Assembly (NCBI GenBank): GCA_002353225.1
Contig: DEJF01000027.1
Location: 23,173-56,695, forward strand
From: Prevotella sp. UBA2755
Lineage (GTDB): Bacteria > Bacteroidota > Bacteroidia > Bacteroidales > Bacteroidaceae
DNA: 33,523 bases
Direction: 5' to 3'
Shown: piece after piece, positions 22,731 through 30,717 of the stretch
How positions within the stretch are numbered: the stretch's first letter is position 1
How the letters are laid out: each line of letters opens with the position of its first letter
Notes under the pieces: model-generated
Database searches by the model: none
Told to the model about the DNA's origin: nothing
Seen by the model: the letters and a program-made list of their open reading frames with translations, nothing else
Translations under genes and position numbers: made by a program

Positions 22731-22742
22731 AGGATTGAAGAA
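22719..22742 (+). repeat. 8-bp tandem array TTGAAGGG-type x3
   Basis: TTGAAGGG, TTGAAGGA and TTGAAGAA are in tandem, covering the last rbfA codons, its stop and the site just before the GTG start of the next gene. Confidence 0.8.
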
Positions 22743-23981
22743 GTGAACTTCCCGTTCTACATCGCACGCCGTTATCTCTTTTCGAAAAAGAGCACCAACG
22801 CTATCAATGTGATCAGCGGTATCTCCGTCGTTGGGGTTGCCGTTGCCACGATGGCACTTGTGGTGACACTGAGCGTTTTCAACGGGTTCCATGACATGGT
22901 GGCGACTCTCTTCACCCAACTTGACCCGCAAATCAAGGTAACTCCCATAAAGGGTAAGGTGGTGGCTGCCGACGACTCGCTGCTCACTCGCATCCGTCAG
23001 TTGCCAGAGGTCGATGTGGCAACGGAGGTGATGGAGGACCAGGCGCTCGCTGTCTATGGGGAACGGCAGGCGATGATACGACTGAAGGGCGTGGAGGATA
23101 ACTTCGACAAGTTGACGCATATCCGTGAGGTATTGGAAGGTGATGGGGAGTTTGAGTTGCATGCCGCAGATATGTACTATGGTATCTTAGGCATGGGTGT
23201 TGCCTATCAGTTAGGGACGGGCTATACCTATGAGCATCCGCTGAAGATCTATGCGCCACGGAGGGAGGGACAACTGAACATGGCAAACCTGCAAGAAGGC
23301 TTCGTGGAGGACGAGTTATATTCGCCTGGGGTACTGTTCAGTATCAAGCAAGGGAAGTATGACAAGCGTTATATCATCACGTCGATAGCGTTCACCCGAC
23401 AGTTGTTCGACCAGCAGGGCATGCTCTCCTCGTTGGAGTTACGCCTGAAGCCCGGCAGTGATTTCGAGAAGGTGAAAGCGGAGATGCAGGAGATTGCTGG
23501 CAACAGGTTTTATGTACGTGACCGCTACGAGCAGCAGGACGACACGTTCCGCATCATGAAGATAGAAAAACTGATGGCTTATATCTTCCTCACGTTTATC
23601 CTCGTCATCGCCTGTTTTAATATCATTGGCAGTATCTCGATGCTGATGATTGACAAGAAGAATGACGTGGTGACGCTGCGTAACTTAGGAGCCACTGACA
23701 AGCAGATCGTACATATCTTCTTGTTTGAGGGACGTATGATCAGTGTGATGGGTGCCGTGATTGGTATTGCTATCGGGTTGTTACTCTGTTGGCTGCAACA
23801 ACAATATGGTATTGTACGCTTAGGACAGTCGGAAGGCTCCTTCATCGTGGATGCCTACCCCGTCAGCGTACACCCATGGGATATCGTCCTGATCTTCTTC
23901 ACCGTCATCGCTGTCGGCTTCCTCAGCGTATGGTATCCCGTACGTTATTTTGCGAAAAGGCTATTAGCGTTTGGCAGTTAG
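22743..23981 (+). CDS. FtsX-like ABC permease (LolC/LolE type)
   Basis: A 412-residue inner-membrane permease subunit of the MacB/FtsX/LolCE family. In other bacteria LolCDE extracts lipoproteins from the inner membrane. One N-terminal membrane helix follows the typical start NFPFYIARRYLFSKKSTNAINVIS, then a large periplasmic domain (about 55-270) and three C-terminal helices: YIFLTFILVIACFNIIGSIS; MISVMGAVIGIAIGLLL; WDIVLIFFTVIAVGFLSVW. The loop KKNDVVTLRNLGATDKQI is the conserved coupling region that contacts the ATPase. The start is GTG at 22743, set by the conserved N-terminus; no ATG fits. No ATPase gene is adjacent. It ends 7 nt from the end of convergent murI, without a visible terminator. 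Confidence 0.9.
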   Translation: MNFPFYIARRYLFSKKSTNAINVISGISVVGVAVATMALVVTLSVFNGFHDMVATLFTQLDPQIKVTPIKGKVVAADDSLLTRIRQLPEVDVATEVMEDQALAVYGERQAMIRLKGVEDNFDKLTHIREVLEGDGEFELHAADMYYGILGMGVAYQLGTGYTYEHPLKIYAPRREGQLNMANLQEGFVEDELYSPGVLFSIKQGKYDKRYIITSIAFTRQLFDQQGMLSSLELRLKPGSDFEKVKAEMQEIAGNRFYVRDRYEQQDDTFRIMKIEKLMAYIFLTFILVIACFNIIGSISMLMIDKKNDVVTLRNLGATDKQIVHIFLFEGRMISVMGAVIGIAIGLLLCWLQQQYGIVRLGQSEGSFIVDAYPVSVHPWDIVLIFFTVIAVGFLSVWYPVRYFAKRLLAFGS

Positions 23982-23988
23982 CGACAGG

Positions 23989-24858
23989 CTAAAAACCAAG
24001 CGTGATATTCTCGACCTCGACAGGCTCGTGGAGAAAGAGTTGGGCTGACTCTTTGAATTTCTCGGGGTTCTCTGTTGTGAGGTAATGCACACTCCCACCC
24101 TGTGTGCAACGCTGCTCGATGTCAGGATGACGCTGGAAATACTTTTGTAAGGCACCAGCCACATACTCCCCTTGCGAGACAATACGGATGCCACGGGGGA
24201 TGTACTTATGAATCTTAGGCAATAACAAGGGATAATGGGTACAACCTAAGATAATGGTGTCTATCTCGGAGTCCATGCGCATCAACTGGTCGATACGCTT
24301 CTTCACGAAATAGTCGGCTCCCGGGGAGTCTGCCTCATTATACTCCACCAAGGGTACCCAGAACGGACAGGCGACACCACTGACCTGTATGTCTGGGAAG
24401 AACTTATGAATCTCCAGGTTATAACTCTCACTGCGAATCGTTCCCTCTGTGGCAAAAATACCCACATGACGGGAATGCGTCAGTGAGCCGATAACCTCCG
24501 CCGTGGGACGTATGATGCCCAACACCCGACGCTGGGGGTCGAGATTGGGCAAATCGTTCTGCTGGATACTGCGTAACGCCTTCGCCGAGGCTGTATTACA
24601 ACCCAGTATCACCAAGTGGCACCCCATCTCAAATAGACGGACTACTGCCTGACGGGTAAACTCGTAGACCACATCGAATGAACGAGTACCATAGGGGGCA
24701 CGGGCATTATCACCCAAGTATAGATAATCATACTGGGGTAATAGTTGGCGGATACCATGCAGGATGGTCAGTCCGCCATAGCCACTGTCGAAGATACCGA
24801 TTGGTCCCGGACTCTTGGGCAACGGGCTATTGGCAACGGGCTGCTGACTACAAGTCAT
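23989..24858 (-). CDS. murI: Glutamate racemase
   Basis: Makes D-glutamate for peptidoglycan. The protein is 289 residues from the ATG at 24858. Catalytic cysteines are C87 (LGCNTASA) and C206 (LGCTHYP); also IGIFDSGYGGLTIL and YLGDNARAPYG near the N-terminus. The first ~18 residues before GPIGIFDSG (TCSQQPVANSPLPKS) are extra relative to the family core and are coded by a 14-bp direct repeat; a TTG codon in this stretch is a possible alternative start. The ATG overlaps the upstream ompH stop by 1 nt (TAATG), indicating coupling. It is the last gene of the envelope cluster. Confidence 0.96.
   Translation of the reverse strand: MTCSQQPVANSPLPKSPGPIGIFDSGYGGLTILHGIRQLLPQYDYLYLGDNARAPYGTRSFDVVYEFTRQAVVRLFEMGCHLVILGCNTASAKALRSIQQNDLPNLDPQRRVLGIIRPTAEVIGSLTHSRHVGIFATEGTIRSESYNLEIHKFFPDIQVSGVACPFWVPLVEYNEADSPGADYFVKKRIDQLMRMDSEIDTIILGCTHYPLLLPKIHKYIPRGIRIVSQGEYVAGALQKYFQRHPDIEQRCTQGGSVHYLTTENPEKFKESAQLFLHEPVEVENITLGF
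24818..24842 (-). repeat. Direct repeat in murI 5' end
   Basis: GGCAACGGGCT occurs at 24818-24828 and 24832-24842 (plus-strand reading), 14 bp apart. It encodes part of the non-conserved MurI N-terminus (PVANSPLP). Confidence 0.8.
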
Positions 24859-25370
24859 TATCTCAGTGCTTCCTTAACAGCCTCCGTCACATCCTCACCC
24901 ATCGTGATATTCATCCAAGGCATCGCGTTCTGGTCGGTGTTGAGGATGAAAGCAAGTCCCCGTGAACTACCCACCCTTGCCAGTGCGTCGGCAAGACGGT
25001 TCTTCAGAGGCAGCAAAGCCTTCTCCTTAGCCTCAGCCAACAGGCGCTGGCTCTCTTTCTTGAAGGCGATATTCTTCTCCATCAACTCCTGCAACTCCGA
25101 CTGGCGTTTCTGCAAGATAGACTGTGGGAAGTCGCGCTGACCGTCCAAGAACTCCTCATACTTCTTGTTGAACTCGTCCTCTACCCGTTTCTGCTCTGCG
25201 GCATACTGCTCCTGCAACTGCGCCATACTGGTCTCTACAACAGCATAGTCACCCATTGACTGGAGTACCGCATCATAACTTATAAAGCCAAATTTCAGTA
25301 CCGGCGTCACTGTCTGCGCCGATACTGAAAGGGAGATGACGGTTAATAATAAACATAAAAACCGCTTCAT
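24858..25370 (-). CDS. OmpH/Skp-family periplasmic chaperone (paralogue 1)
   Basis: A 170-residue exported protein; signal peptide about 1-18 (FLCLLLTVISLSVSAQ). The mature part follows the Skp/OmpH layout: a short strand (LKFGFISYDAVLQSM), a long charged coiled coil (about 50-110, QLQEQYAAEQKRVEDEFNKK and on) and a return strand (LAFILNTDQNAMPWMN). Skp-like trimers hold unfolded outer-membrane proteins on the way to BamA. It is the third of three ompH-like genes downstream of bamA; murI overlaps its stop by 1 nt. The order bamA-ompH supports the chaperone role. Confidence 0.9.
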   Translation of the reverse strand: MKRFLCLLLTVISLSVSAQTVTPVLKFGFISYDAVLQSMGDYAVVETSMAQLQEQYAAEQKRVEDEFNKKYEEFLDGQRDFPQSILQKRQSELQELMEKNIAFKKESQRLLAEAKEKALLPLKNRLADALARVGSSRGLAFILNTDQNAMPWMNITMGEDVTEAVKEALR

Positions 25371-25384
25371 AATATATTAATCAA

Positions 25385-25882
25385 TTATTTCAATCCAAGT
25401 TTAGCCTTTACCTGAGCGGTAACATCAGTTGAGAGAGTCGTGCTGATGTAGGGAACACCACCTGCGATATCCATGATATATACATAGCCGCCAGCCTGAC
25501 CTACCTGCTTGATAGCGTCGATCACCTTAGCCTGGATAGCCTGCATCTTCTCAGACTGCTCCTTAGCAAGAGCCTGTTGATTATCCTGATAGGTCTGCTG
25601 GATTTTCTGATACATATCCTGCAGTTCCTTCTCACGGCGCTCCTTGATATTGGCAGGCAGTGTAGCCTGCTCCTTCTCATAAGCCTCAGCCTTCTTCTGC
25701 AGTTCGTCCTGCATACTCTTCAGGTCAGTCTCATAGGTCTTTGTCAATGCCTCGATATCAGCACGAGCCTTCGTGAACTCAGGCATTGCCTGAATAACCT
25801 CCTGCGCATTCACATGACCAAACTTCTGTGCAAATGTTGCCAAAGGGGCAAACATGAACAACATTAAAAGTACTTTTTTCAT
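25385..25882 (-). CDS. OmpH/Skp-family periplasmic chaperone (paralogue 2)
   Basis: A 165-residue exported protein; signal peptide about 1-18 (VLLMLFMFAPLATFAQ). FGHVNAQEVIQAMPEF opens the strand domain, followed by a coiled coil (LTKTYETDLKSMQDELQKK to ANIKERREKELQDMYQ) and GYVYIMDIAGGVPYIS, the closing strand. It is the most Skp-like of the three. It is 14 nt upstream of paralogue 1; a CTAG-phased 10-bp array occupies the gap before it (25919-25990). Confidence 0.92.
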   Translation of the reverse strand: MKKVLLMLFMFAPLATFAQKFGHVNAQEVIQAMPEFTKARADIEALTKTYETDLKSMQDELQKKAEAYEKEQATLPANIKERREKELQDMYQKIQQTYQDNQQALAKEQSEKMQAIQAKVIDAIKQVGQAGGYVYIMDIAGGVPYISTTLSTDVTAQVKAKLGLK

Positions 25883-25918
25883 TTCTTCTTTTTGTTTTAT
25901 TTATTGTTATTAATTATA

Positions 25919-25990
25919 GATTTTCTAGATTTTTCTAGATTTTCCTAGATGATTCTAGAACGTTCTAGAGTATTCTATAGCGTTCTAGGG
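25919..25990. repeat. 10-bp array with CTAG once per unit (7 units)
   Basis: CTAG recurs at 25925, 25935, 25945, 25955, 25965 and 25985 (CTAT at 25975), exactly 10 bp apart. The units vary in their other bases. The middle holds a perfect 16-bp palindrome, TCTAGAACGTTCTAGA (25954-25969). It lies between two ompH genes. Confidence 0.95.
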
Positions 25991-25995
25991 GGAAC

Positions 25996-26514
25996 TTAAT
26001 TGGAATATCCCAGTCGGCTCAGCACCTCACTGGAGATGTCAACCTTCGGAGAACCGAAGATGATACCACTATCGCTGGCACGGTCGAGCACTAACTGATA
26101 GCCACGCAGGTCGGCAATCTCGCTCACGGCATTATAGATCTCCTCCTGAATAGGCGACATCAAGGCAGTACGCTTCTTGAACAACTCACCCTCCGGACCA
26201 AAGTATTTCTTCTTCAACTCTGATGCCTCACGCTCTTTCTCCATAATGGCATCTTGGCGAGCCTTCTTCTGCTCTTGGGAGAGGAAGACGACTTCCTTTT
26301 GGTAGTCCTTATACATCGTCTGTGCCTCCGTCTGGATAGCCTCCACCTCTGCCTGCCATTTCTTGGACACCTGTGCCAACTGCTCATTAGCACGCTCATA
26401 GGCTGGGATGTTCTTCAGGATATAATCCATATCCAACAAAGCAAACTTCTGTGCGTGCACCCCAGTAAAGCCACACAGAGCCAGTAATGTACAGATAATA
26501 AACTTTCTAATCAT
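25996..26514 (-). CDS. OmpH/Skp-family periplasmic chaperone (paralogue 3)
   Basis: A 172-residue exported protein; signal peptide about 1-21 (FIICTLLALCGFTGVHAQ). FALLDMDYILKNIPAYERA is followed by a coiled coil (QLAQVSKKWQAEVEAIQTEA and EKEREASELKKKYFGPEGE) and the closing strand YQLVLDRASDSGIIFGSP. First of the three paralogues after bamA, with a 36-nt gap holding an ATTACTC heptamer array. Divergence among the three suggests an old duplication. Confidence 0.92.
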   Translation of the reverse strand: MIRKFIICTLLALCGFTGVHAQKFALLDMDYILKNIPAYERANEQLAQVSKKWQAEVEAIQTEAQTMYKDYQKEVVFLSQEQKKARQDAIMEKEREASELKKKYFGPEGELFKKRTALMSPIQEEIYNAVSEIADLRGYQLVLDRASDSGIIFGSPKVDISSEVLSRLGYSN

Positions 26515-26515
26515 A

Positions 26516-26545
26516 ATTACTCATTACTAATTACTCATTACTCAT
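26516..26545. repeat. Heptanucleotide array ATTACTC x4
   Basis: ATTACTC, ATTACTA, ATTACTC and ATTACTC are in strict tandem, filling most of the gap between bamA and the next ompH gene. Confidence 0.92.
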
Positions 26546-26550
26546 TTAAA

Positions 26551-29211
26551 TTAGAATTCTTGTCCTAAGATGAAGTGGAACTGGCTACCACCTTTTTGGT
26601 AATTGCTGCCACTATACACTTTGTCGAAGCCGTATGCCCAGTCGATACCCATCAGACCAACCATCGGCAGGAAGATACGCACACCTACTCCGGCAGAGCG
26701 CTTCATGTCGAAGGGGTTGAACTTCTTGGTGTCCACCCAAGCATTACCACCTTCCAGGAATCCGAGTCCGTAGATAGTGGTATTACCCAACATGAACGGA
26801 TAGCGGAGTTCAAGTGTGAAACGGTCGTAGGCATAGGCATTGTAATAACTACTGGTACCTGCCTTATAGGCTGCCGTATTCGAGATAGAGCCATTATCGT
26901 AACCACGCAGTCCGATAGTCTCTTCCGCATAACCCGTCGAATAACCGCTCATACCATCACCACCAACATAGAAGGTCTCGAAAGGTGATTTCTTATACTG
27001 ATTATAGGAGCCTAACAATCCAAACTCCACACGGGTCATCAATACCAGACACTTCTGACCATTTGTCAGAGAAGTAAAGGTACGTGACTTAAACTTCCAC
27101 TTATGGTACTCAATCCAACGGTATTTATCCTGCTGCTCTTTCTCGAAGGTAGCAGAGGTACGGTCTGTAGCAAGATTCTTATAGTCCTTGTTGTCGAATG
27201 CCGACCAAGGTGGCGTCAGGGTGACAGATGCCATGAACTCAGAACCGCGACGTGGGAAGAGTTGGTTATCCGTAGAGGTACGCGACAGTGTGACACCCAG
27301 GTTGATATTGTTACAGTTACCATTCGAGATAATAAAGTAGTTCCAGTCACGCAACATATAACGGGTATATGACAATTGGACAGACAACTGGAAATAGTCA
27401 TCAGGCCAACGCAGACGCTTTCCCCATCCTATTGACACACCAAACATCTTGATATACTTGTCATCATCAAGCAGGGCATCGTAGTTGTAACCATAGCCAG
27501 TGGAACCATAACCATACATATAATTATAATAGTTATTATAGAGGCTATTGTTACGATAACTGCTGGATATATCTGACTGTTTAGAGTAGAATGCGCTGAT
27601 GTTCAACGCGTTCGGGCGCTTGCCGCCAAACCATCCCGTACTGTATCCTGTGGAGATAGAACTATAGTAACGACCATTGGTCTGCAACGACAGTGACAAC
27701 TGCTCACCATCACCGATAGGCATGATTCCACGGTGCATCTTGTTCTTACCAAAGAGGTTACGCATGGAGAAGTTGTTCAACTTAATGCCGACACGCCCAA
27801 TGACACCTGTCTGTCCCCATCCAAGAGAGAACTCCAACTGGTCGTTCGATTTCTGCTCCAACTCCCAGTTAATGTCTACTGTTCCGTCCTCATAATTAGG
27901 TTTGATATCCGGATTGACCTTCTCAGGATCAAAGAAACCCATAGAGGCGACCTCACGTGCGGAACGAGTAATAGCCTCTTTCGAGAACAGGTCACCAGGT
28001 TTGGTACGCAACTCACGGCGAACGACCTCCTCGTAAAGACGATCGTTACCAAAGATACGCACATTACTGATATGTGCCTGAGGACCCTCCTGTATACGCA
28101 TCTCCAAATCAATGGAGTCACCTACAATATTAATCTCGGTAGGATCCAGATTATAGAAAAGATAACCATTATTCCAATAATAGTTACCTACCGCATCCTC
28201 ATCTTCCGACAGGCGTTTCCTCATCTGCTTCTGGTTATACACATCACCTTTCTTCATGCCTAATGCAGCATTCAGATAGTCGGTAGTCACCACCGTATTA
28301 CCCACCCATGTGATATTACGGATATAATAACGCTGTCCTTCCTCCAGTTTGACATATACGTTAACGTGCTTCTCATCGTTATTCCATACGGAGTCCTCCA
28401 GAATCACCGCGTCACGGTAGCCTAACTCATTATATTTCTCAATAAGGGATTTCTTCGCCTCATCGTAACGCTCTTGCGTAAATTTCTTCGCCTTAAAGAA
28501 CGAACGCAGTTTACCTGCCTCATTAATCTTACCAAAGGCGCCCTTCTTGAACAGACTTCCTTTAATCTTCTTGGATGAGAGTTGTTTATTGCCATCGAAG
28601 ATGATATGACGCACCTTCATCTTGTCCTTCTTGTCAATATTGACATCCAGAATCACCATGTTCTTGTCTGTCACGTCATCACGCTGGACAATCTCAATCT
28701 CAGCATTCTTAAAGCCTTTGTCATCAAAATAACGCTTAGCGAGTATCTTGGCACGGTCTATCATGTTAGGCGTAATCTGACTTCCTTTCATAATACCCAA
28801 CTTTGCCTCCATATCCTCACGCTCGGACTTCTTGATACCGTTATAATTGATTCTGCTCACTCGAGGACGAGTGGCAAGGTGAATACACAGGTATATCTTA
28901 GAGCCTACGATAGAATCAGCGGTAATAGCCACACGGGAGAATAGTCCATGTCGCCAATAACGCTTTACCGCATCCGTAATCTCTGAGCCAGGAACTGTGA
29001 TTACCTGACCAACGGAGAGCCCTGACAGACCTGTCAGGACATAGTCCTCATAGCCTTCGATTCCCTTCACAGCAATACCTCCTATCTCGCAAGTCCTTGG
29101 TGTACCTGCATAAGAGATGTCAGGGTTTATAATAACATCCTGTGCTTGTATGGAAATGAAGAATGAAGAATGAAGAATGAAGAATGCCGCGCATAGCAAC
29201 ACTCTGCACAT
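26551..29211 (-). CDS. bamA: Outer-membrane protein assembly factor BamA
   Basis: Omp85-family barrel that inserts beta-barrel proteins into the outer membrane. From the ATG at 29211 the product is 886 residues; an upstream in-frame ATG (29277) would add 22 polar residues and bury the signal peptide. The signal MCRVLLCAAFFILHSSFFIS...QAQ is partly coded by a GAATGAA repeat. Five POTRA-type domains are read in about residues 45-420 (ending FGNDRLYEEVVRRELRTKPGD). The C-terminal barrel follows, with FYVGGDGMSGYSTGYAEETIGLRGYDNG resembling the conserved VRGY loop region, and ends with an aromatic residue (FHFILGQEF), as barrels usually do. It lies downstream of uppS and upstream of three ompH genes. 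Confidence 0.96.
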   Translation of the reverse strand: MCRVLLCAAFFILHSSFFISIQAQDVIINPDISYAGTPRTCEIGGIAVKGIEGYEDYVLTGLSGLSVGQVITVPGSEITDAVKRYWRHGLFSRVAITADSIVGSKIYLCIHLATRPRVSRINYNGIKKSEREDMEAKLGIMKGSQITPNMIDRAKILAKRYFDDKGFKNAEIEIVQRDDVTDKNMVILDVNIDKKDKMKVRHIIFDGNKQLSSKKIKGSLFKKGAFGKINEAGKLRSFFKAKKFTQERYDEAKKSLIEKYNELGYRDAVILEDSVWNNDEKHVNVYVKLEEGQRYYIRNITWVGNTVVTTDYLNAALGMKKGDVYNQKQMRKRLSEDEDAVGNYYWNNGYLFYNLDPTEINIVGDSIDLEMRIQEGPQAHISNVRIFGNDRLYEEVVRRELRTKPGDLFSKEAITRSAREVASMGFFDPEKVNPDIKPNYEDGTVDINWELEQKSNDQLEFSLGWGQTGVIGRVGIKLNNFSMRNLFGKNKMHRGIMPIGDGEQLSLSLQTNGRYYSSISTGYSTGWFGGKRPNALNISAFYSKQSDISSSYRNNSLYNNYYNYMYGYGSTGYGYNYDALLDDDKYIKMFGVSIGWGKRLRWPDDYFQLSVQLSYTRYMLRDWNYFIISNGNCNNINLGVTLSRTSTDNQLFPRRGSEFMASVTLTPPWSAFDNKDYKNLATDRTSATFEKEQQDKYRWIEYHKWKFKSRTFTSLTNGQKCLVLMTRVEFGLLGSYNQYKKSPFETFYVGGDGMSGYSTGYAEETIGLRGYDNGSISNTAAYKAGTSSYYNAYAYDRFTLELRYPFMLGNTTIYGLGFLEGGNAWVDTKKFNPFDMKRSAGVGVRIFLPMVGLMGIDWAYGFDKVYSGSNYQKGGSQFHFILGQEF
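29161..29185 (+). repeat. GAATGAA array, left arm of 25-bp inverted repeat
   Basis: Three GAATGAA units plus GAAT, preceded by one AAATGAA. It lies within the bamA signal-peptide codons and is a perfect inverted match to 29262-29286. Confidence 0.95.
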
Positions 29212-29261
29212 CCTTCTGTTCAAACACTCCCATTTTCCGCCTATCATGCTGGCGGTCGCAA

Positions 29262-29286
29262 ATTCTTCATTCTTCATTCTTCATTC
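29262..29286 (-). repeat. GAATGAA array, right arm of 25-bp inverted repeat
   Basis: The minus strand reads three GAATGAA plus GAAT. It spans the uppS stop codon and the leader of bamA. The bamA start codon (29209-29211) lies in the 76-bp interval between the arms. Confidence 0.95.
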
Positions 29287-30024
29287 TTTATTTTCTTTCT
29301 CTACTTGTTCTTCTGTCTTGCCGAAACGGCGCTGACGACTTTGATAACTGGCAATAGCCTTATGAAGTGCCTCCTCATCGAAGTCTGGCCAATAGGTGTC
29401 GCAGAAGTAGAACTCTGAATAGGCACACTGCCAAAGCAGGTAGTTGGAAATACGAATCTCACCACCCGTACGAATAAGCAGGTCGGGGTCAGGTATCCAT
29501 GCTGTCCATAGATGCTTACTGACAGTCTCCTCACTGATATCATCTGCACTCATCTCACCACTTTGTACCTTACGGGCAATTTGCTTAGTGGCATTCACGA
29601 TCTCCTGTTTAGAGGAATAGCCCATGGCTATCGTCATTGCCATACCGTCATACATCGCCGTCTCCTCTTCCATGGAGCGTAACTTATCCTGTACACTCTT
29701 AGGAAGGCGTTCACGATCACCCACTACATGGAAACTCACATTGTTATTATGGAATAAATCCATCTTGATAAAACTGAGTACCAGTCCCATCAGAGCCTCC
29801 ACTTCGTAAGCAGGTCTGTTGAAGTTCTCTATAGAGAAAGCATAGACCGTCAGGTACTTCACACCCAAGTTTGAACACAGGGTGGTTATAGTCTCTAAAT
29901 TGTCAAGACCTGCCTTGTGGCCAAAGGTGCGGTCCAGTCCACGATCCATTGCCCATCGTCCATTACCATCCATGATAATGGCAATATGTGCCGGGATACG
30001 TGTCATATCTAATTGTTGTGCCAT
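29281..30024 (-). CDS. uppS: Isoprenyl transferase (undecaprenyl diphosphate synthase)
   Basis: Cis-prenyltransferase that elongates farnesyl diphosphate to undecaprenyl diphosphate, the lipid carrier for peptidoglycan and surface glycans. The protein is 247 residues. Family motifs: IAIIMDGNGRWA with catalytic D19, FGHKAG, TVYAFSIENFNRP, and the C-terminal DPDLLIRTGGEIRISNYLLWQ with YSEFYF. The stop codon is formed within the GAATGAA array. It lies 9 nt after the DUF6089-like gene and upstream of bamA. Confidence 0.97.
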   Translation of the reverse strand: MAQQLDMTRIPAHIAIIMDGNGRWAMDRGLDRTFGHKAGLDNLETITTLCSNLGVKYLTVYAFSIENFNRPAYEVEALMGLVLSFIKMDLFHNNNVSFHVVGDRERLPKSVQDKLRSMEEETAMYDGMAMTIAMGYSSKQEIVNATKQIARKVQSGEMSADDISEETVSKHLWTAWIPDPDLLIRTGGEIRISNYLLWQCAYSEFYFCDTYWPDFDEEALHKAIASYQSRQRRFGKTEEQVEKENKE

Positions 30025-30033
30025 ATCTATATA

Positions 30034-30711
30034 TTATTCTCTGTCATTATGACAAGTTTTACATTTCGCCCATATATCATAGGTCAGCGACAAGCGCAGA
30101 TGACTATAGCCGTCGGTATTCTTAAAGAGCCCACTGCTCTTAATACCATAGGGATCCTTCACACCGTCCAACAAGTCACTTGTCGTAAAATGCATCGTCC
30201 ACTCCAACGCTAAGTTCCAGCGCTCACCCACTTTATATTTCACACCAGCGCCAATGGGAAAGTTAAGAGCGACCTCCGTCTTATCTGGTTTCGCAAATGT
30301 AGCACCCAGCCCTATATATATATATGGTGTAAGTTTTTGCGCTCCACGATACTCTCTTCCTGTTCCAAAGGGCCAGAAATTATATTCATATCTCAATCCC
30401 ACATCTAACAGTCCATGGTTGAAATCCACGTCCTCAAGAAGGGGATAATATGTCTCCGCATTCTTCGATGAGCCTTTGATCTTTCCGTAACTCACATTCA
30501 GTGCCAATGCCATACGGGGGTTAAATTTATATCGCCCCAGCAACGTGAACATCGGCTGCATATTCTTAAAGAGATTCCCATTGAAGTCACCCACATAGGA
30601 AACGACGCCTATTCCACCACCTATCTCAGCGCGATATTCAGGATCATCCTGAGCACTGAGTGGCACTGTTGCTATCAACAGCAAGATGGATAAGAGCGTC
30701 TTTCTCAACAT
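30034..30711 (-). CDS. Outer-membrane beta-barrel protein, DUF6089-like, with C-terminal CxxCH
   Basis: A 225-residue exported protein; signal peptide about 1-20 (LLSILLLIATVPLSAQ). Alternating strands (AEIGGGIGVVSYVGDFNG, PMFTLLGRYKFNPRMALALN, LLDVGLRYEYNFWPFG, LTPYIYIGLGATF, GVKYKVGERWNLALEW, HLRLSLTYDIW) predict a small 8-stranded outer-membrane barrel. Genes of this type are found before uppS in relatives (recollection). The tail ends CKTCHNDRE, a CxxCH motif like a c-type heme site, though nothing else suggests a cytochrome. Function is unknown; the operon position implies an envelope role. Confidence 0.8.
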   Translation of the reverse strand: MLRKTLLSILLLIATVPLSAQDDPEYRAEIGGGIGVVSYVGDFNGNLFKNMQPMFTLLGRYKFNPRMALALNVSYGKIKGSSKNAETYYPLLEDVDFNHGLLDVGLRYEYNFWPFGTGREYRGAQKLTPYIYIGLGATFAKPDKTEVALNFPIGAGVKYKVGERWNLALEWTMHFTTSDLLDGVKDPYGIKSSGLFKNTDGYSHLRLSLTYDIWAKCKTCHNDRE

Positions 30712-30717
30712 CTGTCC

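Noticed and set aside
27733..28263. Open frame of 176 codons antisense to bamA
   Set aside because: Shadow of bamA; no signal, domain or start context.
29212..29277. Longer BamA starting at ATG 29277
   Set aside because: It would put 22 polar residues before the signal peptide; ATG 29211 gives a normal signal. Kept as low-probability alternative.
29161..29286. Invertible promoter switch of the Bacteroides type flanked by inverted repeats
   Set aside because: The arms are simple GAATGAA arrays, no promoter is seen in the interval, no recombinase is near, and inversion would remove the bamA start codon.
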